Shown one piece after another: positions 56,200 through 64,000 of a stretch of 64,000 bases of DNA (its first letter is position 1; each line of letters opens with the position of its first letter). The stretch is from Aldrovandia affinis. Its lineage: Eukaryota; Chordata; Actinopteri; Notacanthiformes; Halosauridae. The position numbers were made by a program, and so were the translations under genes. Where the stretch lies: NCBI GenBank assembly GCA_029706075.1, contig JAINUG010000039.1, positions 3,848,001-3,912,000 on the forward strand, given 5' to 3'. A model generated the notes under the pieces. The model saw only the letters and a program-made list of their open reading frames with translations, was not told the DNA's origin and ran no database searches.

Positions 56200-59075
56200 T
56201 ATAGAATCTAATTTTGTTCAATAAATTAATTCTGAATTCTTAAATTTTGATTGGTGTTCCTTACTTCTTGAAGTTGAGAGCACTAGTGCTACCAGGTAAA
56301 AAAGTAATTTTTGGGCCCTATTCATGGTAATTTTCAGTGACAGTACCTTAAACAAAAGAGCACTAAACACAGAAAAAAAGAGCTGAGCAAAAACAGCTGT
56401 TCACTGAAATTTCGATTGCTTTGTAATCTCTGTAACCACAGAATTACTCGACCTTGAATCTACATGTGAATGACAGGAAAACGACTGTAACAGGTAGAAG
56501 ATAACTAGAAGGGAGATACAAAGATGTGATCACTTGTTTGCCTATGCTATTTGCAGTTTATTTGCTAAAGGGGTGTAATATAGGATGTGTGGCGTGTACT
56601 CCCTGATATTACATAGTAGCCCACTAGGGGTCTCTTGTTTGTGAACCCACAGTGAATTTCAGCTGTGCTCCTTTCACTACTTCCTGATCTAGTCCACCCA
56701 CTCCACTGTACCATGCAATGCTGGAGGAGTCCACCAGTGCTGCCACACACATTGGCAGCATGTTACATTGTGTCACTGTCTATTTTATGCATATTGCACT
56801 ACAGCAGCTAAAGTCTGCTATCTAACAATGTGGGATTAGACTCCGAAGAGTTTTGAGCCGTGTTTACAGAAAATTTGCCGTGGGATTCCATAACTGGAAA
56901 TGCAGAAGCTACACCTGTCATCTCGGACTGGCTAATATCATCTAGATCTGGGAGGAGGTTAGAGGGCTCACACTAAAAGAAGGACAGTTGTTTCATACAG
57001 ATTATCTTCAGGACTTCTCCACGTGGTTGACAGTAAGGTGAGTCTTCTTTCTTCTGAGTGATAACAGTTGAAGACCAATGGTGAGTTGACTGATGTGCTC
57101 TGGCCAAGCATGAAAACTGTGGTAAGAACTTCACCTGAGTGTTGAGGTGCTTGGCTTTTGAATGATCCTCAAATGGGATGTGCTTGTTTATAATGAGATT
57201 AGCTGAGTGACTTTTATTAATCAAAGGTGCTAAAGACCAGAGGTGAGGAACAGTTTCAGGAGTGTCTAGTAATGTGTTCAAAAGTTCAAAATGTGCTTTG
57301 GAATGATTATGGACAAAATTCAATTTGTATATTTCCTGTTGGTCCAGGAAGCATGCATCATTTTAACATTTTTCACAAAGGAAGATATGAGCAACTACAG
57401 TACTTCAGGTGACACTGTACGAATTTCTGAGTGCTTTCAGAAATATATGCCCAGCTGTAACCCATTTATGGGGAGCTACTGTAGTTGCTAATTGTCAACT
57501 ACTTGCTGCTCCTCTCACCACGTTGATACATAACCAGTCAGCCACATAGAAAATGTTGTAGAACTACATTATATTTACCCACAGGCTTAAAAGAGGACAA
57601 AAGGATATGCTTTTTGTTATTTACTTAGCCAAAATAATATTGTGTATCATTGGTGCATTGCTGGACCAAACTGTACACTGTCGGTCACTGCTCTGAGTGG
57701 CTGTTAAGCATTGCCTGTTTTACTCCTGGATGGTTCTTACACACCTCTACCCCCACCCCAGCAACCACATAGACCTGTTAATCAAACAGGGTCCTGCCTT
57801 TCTGCTGGGCAATAAGCAAGCTGTCACTCTTCTGAAAACACTCTTGACACTGCGCCCTGGCTCATGTGCAGGAGCTGAAGACCACTGGGGGCTTTGCTGA
57901 ATCTAATTTTACACATGGGAGGTCACTCTCTGACACTGGAGTCATTGGAATGGGGAAATAATTCCAGCGACTTTTTATAGAACGATTTCCACCATGTATT
58001 TCACTATCATTGCTTTACATCCAATCAAGCACCTGCTGCTGTAAACTCAGACAGGGTGTATCTGTTGCGCTATAATTAAAACGATTCATTTATAGCTGTA
58101 TTCTTAATGTATTTATCGCAGTGGCTTTTTTATTTTTTAACCCTTTTTCTGGAACTGCCCATGATTACGCCTCTCGTGTTATCGCCGCGCCACTAGCGCC
58201 CAAACGCCAGAAGCACCGCAGCCGAAGCTCTTGTACTCCTCCGATGCTTTGCCTACAAATCAGTGACTATTTTACACCCTACAGTCCCAATACCCATACA
58301 CAGGAGAGATAGTCTTACACTACAGGAGAGAGCTTGAGGCGTATCTCTCTGAGGACAACTGAAAATCTGTGAGTACTTGTCATCGGATGTAACTAATGTA
58401 GCGGTAGCCTGAGGAACCCTGGGTGAATTATACCCAACTCCTCGTGGAAAGAGGCCTATTGTGTCTCACCATTGCAGGTTTTTGAAAACATTACAGAGAT
58501 TTGAACCACTGACAGCGGCCCGATTGTCATCTTTGTGCCATTGAAGTGTATCTTGATTTTGCATATTGTGTAAAATTGGAGATTTGTTTAGATCATATCA
58601 GCCATGTAGAATGTCATTGCAAATCCACAGCTGTAAAATTTTGCTGCTCCTCTTTGAATTAAAACAAGTCCCAGGCCTGTCTGTGCCTCACCATGGTGTA
58701 CTTCACAGACATTGTCCTCTGCAATCTGTACATGGATCGGTGTCTAGATTGAACACCTCTGTAGGTGTAAATCATGAAAAGGCCAATAAATATTTTACAC
58801 TTTTACGCACCATTTATGAACCAAAATAAAATGATGTTCAAAAACCGCCTCATGATTTAGAGGTTTGATATACTGCTGTGGTTTTCATTTTAATCTTTTA
58901 CTGACTGACTCACTGACTGATCGGGTGGCTCCCCCAGAGTAATGCCAGTATCTAGTAGTTGCAGCCGGGTTTTTAACACCACACCCCCTAAATGCAGTTT
59001 CTTAACTTTGGAACTCTATGCATGCTGAAATCACCTCATTGAAATTGTATCTCAGGCTTACTGGTTAACAGGTGT
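56200..59075. other. Unique DNA, no gene seen
   Basis: No recognised gene. A 116-codon minus frame at 56973-57323 is not low-complexity but has no recognised domain; about this many such frames are expected by chance at this base composition. Confidence 0.45.
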
Positions 59076-59081
59076 CTGCAG

Positions 59082-59275
59082 CACAGATTCTATAGACTCA
59101 CCAGATACTCAGCTCTGTATCCACTACCACTGAGGGGCCTGACCAAGTACAATATTGTGGCAATGAATGTTCTGTACTGTAATATAGTGCCAGAAACTCC
59201 TGTTACCAACCAGAACATCCTGTAGTTAAGTCAAAGAGCAGGAGCTGAGTATCTGGTGAGTCTATAGGATCTGTG
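59082..59275. mobile_element. Fold-back MITE with 34-bp terminal inverted repeats
   Basis: The left arm 59082-59115 (CACAGATTCTATAGACTCAC, then CAGATACTCAGCTC) and the right arm 59242-59275 are complementary over 34 bp with one mismatch. The whole element is 194 bp and non-coding. It is the best preserved member of the family also seen at 49.5 kb and, as right arms only, at 21.9-22.2 kb. The superfamily is not recognised. Confidence 0.8.
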
Positions 59276-59405
59276 GCTCCACCTTTTGTGCCGAGGGGAG
59301 GGGATAACCCACCAGCAGGGACCATACTCTCACTTTCTAGTGCTTTCACCGTGGAAACACATGGATCTGGATATGCCTGTTATTCTTTTATTGTCCTTTT
59401 CCCAG

Positions 59406-59478
59406 GCTGTGATCGATTAACAACACACACGTCCTTCTCCAACCTTCCGGGCTCAAAGAGACCCGGACACAGACAGAT
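59406..59478 (+). other. Candidate exon A
   Basis: A strong acceptor (pyrimidine-rich TTTTATTGTCCTTTTCCCAG) precedes 73 bases, followed by a consensus GTAAGT donor. Only one frame is open: two bases, 23 codons, two bases. The leftover AT joins in phase with the first base of candidate exon B at 62154. The peptide is polar and basic with no recognised domain. It could be a real exon of an unnamed gene or a chance match. Confidence 0.25.
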
Positions 59479-59772
59479 GTAAGTAGAAGGTGGTTTTCAC
59501 CTGTGTGTGTGTGCATTGCATGTGTGTGCATTAGCATTAGCTTTGCATGTTCATCTTAAACACCTTTAGGATGTACAGAAATAATCTACTTGGCTAACCC
59601 ATCAGTTTTACACTGCATTATTATGAGATTTGAACACAGGCAGGTGGAGGTTTTTGGTTTGCTTGTTTTTTTAATTTTAATTTTAAAAGGAAATTATTCT
59701 TGCTTACATATTTATATTAAGTCACATTTTCTGTCAGTGGATTTACCACATGAAATCTACATAACGAGATAT

Positions 59773-60818
59773 AAGTAACTGCCAAAATAAAGGAAATGCT
59801 TGCGTAAATGAGGGATACAAAGTTTTTGAAAGCAGGTGCTTCCACACAGGTTTGGTCCCTGAGTTAATTAAGCAATTGACATCCCATCATGCTTTGGGTC
59901 ACGTATAAAAATGCTGGGCAGGCCCAGTTGGCCATTATTTTAGCTACCATGGCTAGAAGAAGAGATCTCAGTGACTCGGTGAAAGAAGGGTTATTGTTGG
60001 GGCAGGTTTGGCCGGAGCTTCAGTGACGAAGACTGCTCAACTTGCAGAGTGTTTCATGAGGAACAGTGGCTAAGGTGATGTTCACATGAAAGTCTGAGGG
60101 GAAGGCATTATCAAGGGTAATTGTGGTCGAAAGTTCATACTCCGTCTGTGCATTGGTTCAAAATGCAAAGCAAAACAGACGAGCAACTCTGAATCAGTTG
60201 ACTGCAAAAATCAATATATGGCGTGAGCAGTTTAATCAAGAACAGTCCATTGAGAGCTTCACAGAGAGGAATACAATGGGCGGGTTGCAGTGCATTAACC
60301 CCTGCAAAGAAATTAACCCCTGCAGTGGAAAAAAAGAAAGTGGTGCGGGGGGAAAAAGAACACAGGCAGTGGTCTAAAAAACCTGAGCAGTGGAAAAAAT
60401 GTCAATAATTTAAGAAATAAAAATTAAAAAATTAAAATACGGTCAGATGAGTCATTCTTCGCCCTGTTCTCAACAAGTGGACGAGTGTTATGGTGTGAGG
60501 TGCATTTTCCTGGCATGGTTTAGTACTTAGTTCCCTCAATCCCTTCGAGGGCAAGGCAAATGCCAATAAATACAAAGCCATTCTGAGTGATCACCTTCAT
60601 TGATGAACAGGAAAATGGTGTAAATCATATGCCATGGCCATTTCAGCCCCCAGATCTACCCAATTGAACACTCGTGGAAGAATGGTGTTGTATCCCTCCA
60701 ATAAAGTTCCACTTGCACAATCTATGCCAAGGCACATTGAGGCTGTTCTCATGGTGGCCCAACACCCTATTAAGACACTTTTTGTTGGTGTTTCCTTTAT
60801 TTAGGCAGTTACATGTAT
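59773..60818 (+). mobile_element. Tc1-like transposon, near full length
   Basis: The terminal repeats AAGTAACTGCCAAAATAAAG (from about 59774) and TTTCCTTTATTTAGGCAGTT (to about 60812) are inverted, with TA-containing flanks. At about 1.05 kb it spans nearly the usual 1.2-1.6 kb. The family matches the copies at 4.8 kb and 53.2 kb. A purine-rich, AAATTAAAA-type insertion or expansion near 60330-60440 interrupts the middle. Confidence 0.85.
59948..60720 (+). pseudogene. Tc1-like transposase pseudogene
   Basis: It begins at an ATG with MARRRDLSDSVKEG, the normal start of this transposase, then shifts frame. ASVTKTAQLAE of the first helix-turn-helix appears in the next frame. RRATLNQLTAKIN (about 60180) is the start of the second DNA-binding part. 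The catalytic half is only partly present: the MVWGAF-like stretch near 60490 and a PDLPN remnant of the PDLNPIE motif near 60655. Multiple stops and frameshifts make it inactive. Confidence 0.85.
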
Positions 60819-60819
60819 T

Positions 60820-62150
60820 TCCTCATTTGGATGTCAGGTTCCCCACAAAACGGACTACTTCGACTCCTCTGTGTATTTAACCGTGCTCTGGACCACATAG
60901 AAACACGCAGAGAGCAAGGTTTTTGTTTTCCACCAGGAACCTAGTGAGTTGTGTCTGCCTTCAGCGGCCAGTCAATAGCCTACCTGGTCAGCACACAGGG
61001 CGCTGGCAGGGGTAGAGGGTTCTGGATGAACGCGGAAACAAAAGCCTCTCTGTGCTGCTGCTTTACTGAAAGACACCACTGCTCCTACACACAACGCGCT
61101 TTGCTCGGAGTTTCCAGAGCTGCCCACCGATTGAGAGCAGCTAAATAGAAATGGCATCGCACGCAAGCTATTTGCAAAACACCCCTCCATTTGAAAAGCA
61201 GGCAGTGTGTGTCCTGATTGAAAGTCCAAGTGCTCCGAACGGCAGTCTAACGGCAGTATTAATGTAGTAGATCCTAAAGATTGACAAGGAAAATGCATAT
61301 TCTAATATTATAAATACATATTCTATATATATATATATATACGTATGTGTGTGTGTGTGCGTATACATACGTGAGTGTATTTTGTATAATTCTGTTTAAC
61401 CTTGTTTTATTCAGTTATTCTGCACTAATTGTCTATGTATGTGTACTATGTGTATCTATGCACTGCAGTTTGTTTTGGTGTAATTGGGTGTCTGGATTTT
61501 GGTACGCACTGCACTACTAGTATTTTTGTGAATGTGATGCCATCTATCACACTATACGTTCCTTCCATGAGTTATTTGAATTCTGTTGAATACAACGTTT
61601 GGATGGAGAGGCTGATGACTCTAATGACTCTTTCATTAGAACTAAACCAGAAGCCTTTTAACAGTGTAGCAACATTCAACGAATGTTTACAATGTGTTTA
61701 AAATCCACAGTAATATTGTCAGATTGCTTTATTTGTATACATTTATTCAATATACTGCCAATAAAGTGTAAACCATGTTGTGCATCAAATAAACACATTT
61801 CTAACACTTTAAAATGTGTCCATCAATTGCATAAATTGCATAGCCTTTATTCAATTTGATAATTGGCATATGCACAGGTGGGAATTTGGGCATGGACTCA
61901 CCAATTATTTTGCTTCACTAACATCGGGATTCAAAGTGAAAAATTGCTAAAGGTAAACAGTTTACAGCTATGCTACATTCACAGCGCTGTCAAAATAATT
62001 AGATTTCATCATTAAGGTAATGATGGGCCAACTGAAGCGTTAAACTCCAGTAACACACAGCTGACATGAACCACAGATAGCTCCACAGTGGGGTGTCAGG
62101 TTGCTCCATGTGTGAAACGCTCTGCCCGGCGCTCACTTCGCCTTGTTTTC
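60820..62150. other. Unique DNA with a TA/TG repeat
   Basis: (AT)n passing into (GT)n at 61324-61360. No recognised gene; AATAAA motifs near 61760 and 61790 are not tied to a transcript. Confidence 0.45.
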
Positions 62151-62153
62151 CAG

Positions 62154-62314
62154 GCGCCGGGAGACTCTCCTGGTCCAGAGAGCAGGGACAGTGGGTTTCA
62201 GCGAGGAAGAAGGAGATTCTCCCGCCACGATCCGGGCCTCAGGAGGAGAGAGGAATCTCTGGAAGATCTGGACCCAGGGGATTGAGAACTTCCCAGTGAA
62301 GAGCGGCAGAGACG
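62154..62314 (+). other. Candidate exon B
   Basis: The acceptor CACTTCGCCTTGTTTTCCAG precedes 161 bases ending GACG/GTATGC. The frame compatible with exon A is open throughout (one base, 53 codons, one base). The other frames stop only near the 3' end, so the long open frame partly reflects high GC. The peptide is charged with Glu/Gly-rich parts and no recognised domain. Evidence for coding is weak without transcripts. Confidence 0.25.
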
Positions 62315-62316
62315 GT

Positions 62317-62570
62317 ATGCTTCTCTCTCATTCTCACCCGTGAGCTGCTCATACACTCAGCACACTGAAACACACTTCTGCACTTTAAATGTCTTTGAAT
62401 GTTGTAAAGTTTACTTTAAAAAAATGTGACTTTAAAAGTGTTAAATAAGCCAATGAAATCAATGTAATGTGTAAAACATCTCATTTGTTTGGATGATATT
62501 ATAATGATGATGATTATTATTATGTATTAGTATTAGTAGTCATAATAGTAGTAGTCATAATAATTATTAA
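62317..62570. other. Unique DNA with a degenerate TTA/TAG repeat
   Basis: The part at 62490-62570 is built of ATT/AGT trinucleotides. Nothing else is seen. Confidence 0.5.
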
Positions 62571-62575
62571 TTTGC

Positions 62576-62785
62576 TTAGCACACACCTTTATGCAGAATC
62601 ATTTTATAAAACATTTTCATTTTTGAAGCTGGGTATTTACTGTAGCAGGTTAACGTAAGTACCCTTCCTTGCACATGGATTCTTTGCCCACTTAGGAACT
62701 GCACCTCCAAAATTCTAGCCCTAGCCCAGCAACCTCTCTGCTGCCAGGTTACACCAGGTGTAGGAGCGTGTGGAGTTGATGTAAC
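62576..62785 (-). mobile_element. Strongly diverged V-SINE
   Basis: The order on the minus strand fits a V-SINE: the tail complement TTAGCACACACCTTTATGCA, the core complement GAAGCTGGGTATTTACTGTA and GGTTAACGTAAGTACCCTT, then a head region near 62730. Many mismatches; the Pol III boxes are eroded. Confidence 0.55.
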
Positions 62786-62789
62786 AGTG

Positions 62790-63290
62790 AAGGAGGCTGC
62801 AATTAAGAGAGACTGAAAATCAAGCTAGTGACGGACTGTGAGGAGGTAAGGACCCATAAAGCAGCTCCACTTCCTGTCTGACCTCTATATGGGTGTTAGT
62901 AGGTTCTGGAGCCATTGCTATTTAATTCAAAGGTAGAATGGATACATGCATCTTTTATACATTGCTTATATGGTAAATAGGTGAATAGGTGATTTTATTA
63001 TTTTAATATAAAATCTAAATATAAAAATGTCTTCACTGTTGCCCACAACAGTGCAGTCCTCAACTTGTATAATGCCACATGAGAGTGAATGGATCAGTAA
63101 TTATCTGGACACCCCGTGTTGGCTCTGCGTGCACCTTGGTGTGACATTCCGGAGCGTTCCTCACCAGCCTGCAAATGAACATGCCTGCCATTGGCTGGCA
63201 GTGCTACTTTGTCCAGTCGGACGTTCCCTGGGCTCCAAGCTCACTGTGCGGATGTGAAGAATATCTCTCTGCTTACACCCTCCTGCCCCC
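62790..63290. other. Unique DNA, no gene seen
   Basis: No recognised exon or repeat. The open frame at 63027-63257 lacks splice or domain support. Confidence 0.45.
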
Positions 63291-63291
63291 G

Positions 63292-63560
63292 TTACATTAT
63301 ATTATTAATTTAGCAGACACATTTATCTAGAGCAGGGGTAGGCAAGGCAAGTTTCTGGTTTTTGTGTCCATCTGAGGCTGATTGCACAATTTGATCCATT
63401 ATTAATATTGTGAGCCTGAATATTCAGAGTGTGAAAGGTAAAGTGCCAAGGACGTCCTGCACATTAAGTACCGCCTGTGTTTATTAAGCCTGGTAATTAA
63501 TCATATTATTACCCCTGATCTACAGAGACTCCCAGAATGAAGTATAAATGCATTCAAGAA
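63292..63560 (-). mobile_element. L2/SINE tail split by a hAT-like insertion
   Basis: The complement of the usual tail is present in two pieces: TTTAGCAGACACATTTATCT before 63333, and ATCTACAGAGACTCCCAGAA after 63517, which continues the consensus ATCCAGAGCGACTTACAGAA. Only the tail end of the element is recognisable. Confidence 0.6.
63333..63517. mobile_element. hAT-like MITE with 8-bp target duplication
   Basis: It begins CAGGGGTA and ends TACCCCTG (perfect 8-bp inverted ends). The flanks ATCTAGAG (63325-63332) and ATCTACAG (63518-63525) match at 7 of 8 positions, the duplication length expected for hAT transposons. 185 bp, non-coding; mobilised only by a hAT transposase supplied elsewhere. 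Confidence 0.8.
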
Positions 63561-64000
63561 GGTTACTTATTATTTTCTGTAGTTGTTCTTATGTAACATT
63601 CGTAAGCCCTGTTAACGCTCATATCCGATACATTTGACAAATCTAATTTCTGTATATTTATGTATTTCAGTATATGTCCTCAGTTCACACTTGATTTTTA
63701 ATGTGTTGTGTATCTGGTTCTATGCGTTTAGGCTGAGATCACATTTCACCTAGTTGGGGTCAGTGTTCCATCCCACCCGACATCCAGCTCTACAACAGGG
63801 TGCCTCGCGACTCCCGCCCACTTATTATGGGATGTTATTCATCAGTAGAATGTTGGGGACAGGAGAAAACACACACTGAAACGTTTAAATACAGATCCTA
63901 TACCAGCAGAATCCGACCCAGACTACCTCCAGATGTGATTAAATAATATTAGGACAAATCAGATTTCTTGTGTTTAGAGCACAATTATCAAATGCGACAC
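63561..64000. other. Unique DNA, no gene seen
   Basis: No recognised features up to the window end. Confidence 0.45.

Noticed and set aside
1-64000. CRISPR arrays, operons or phage-like modules
   Set aside because: The repeats are vertebrate microsatellites, minisatellites and transposons; there is no spaced direct-repeat array and no prokaryotic gene organisation.

Overview
The window looks like non-coding chromosomal DNA from a ray-finned fish. The evidence is the repeat content: tRNA-derived V-SINE copies with the fish-type tail around GTCGCTCTGGATAAGAGCG and a (TGTAA)n end, degraded Tc1-like transposons, fish-type LINE reverse-transcriptase remnants, hAT-like and PIF/Harbinger-like elements, and many CA, CT, TA and TTA microsatellites. 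SINEs sharing an L2-type tail with (TGTAA)n are known from eels, but V-SINE relatives occur widely in fishes, so I do not name a species. No prokaryotic features (operons, ribosome binding sites, CRISPR) are present.

I find no protein-coding gene that I can identify. The open reading frames on both strands are short, overlap one another and mostly follow low-complexity or GC-rich DNA. Those with recognisable meaning belong to transposable elements. The window is therefore either intergenic or inside one or more very long introns. A few exon-like segments exist. The best is a pair on the + strand (59406-59478 and 62154-62314) with good splice sites and compatible phase, but I cannot name a product and they may be chance.

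Layout. 1-9 kb: mostly unique sequence with a short SINE, a Tc1-like remnant abutting a V-SINE, then a long (CT)n tract and a long (GA)n-rich tract in inverse orientation. 9-12.4 kb: two unrelated minisatellites, a SINE-like repeat and a clean V-SINE. 13.1-14.1 kb: a retrovirus-like LTR with an envelope-like open frame upstream. 15.1-17 kb: two different LINE reverse-transcriptase remnants on the minus strand. 18-24 kb: CA repeats, a G-rich quadruplex candidate, a duplicated half-MITE and a CpG island. 26-28 kb: a V-SINE and a 33-bp minisatellite of about 13 units. 32-37 kb: SINE-like and hAT-like elements and a second CpG island. 40.9-42.1 kb: a deleted PIF/Harbinger-like element keeping a Myb/SANT-like fragment. 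45-53 kb: a minus-strand SINE, a fold-back MITE, and L2-tail and LINE 3' fragments. 53-64 kb: two Tc1-like copies, a long-TIR element, a second fold-back MITE, and a small hAT-like element nested in a SINE tail.

The repeats do not form a pathway. The relations that matter are parasitic: V-SINEs carry LINE-like tails, Tc1 and Harbinger remnants have lost coding capacity, and MITEs depend on absent transposases. Possible host function (CpG islands, homeodomain-site-rich unique stretches) can be proposed but not shown from one sequence.
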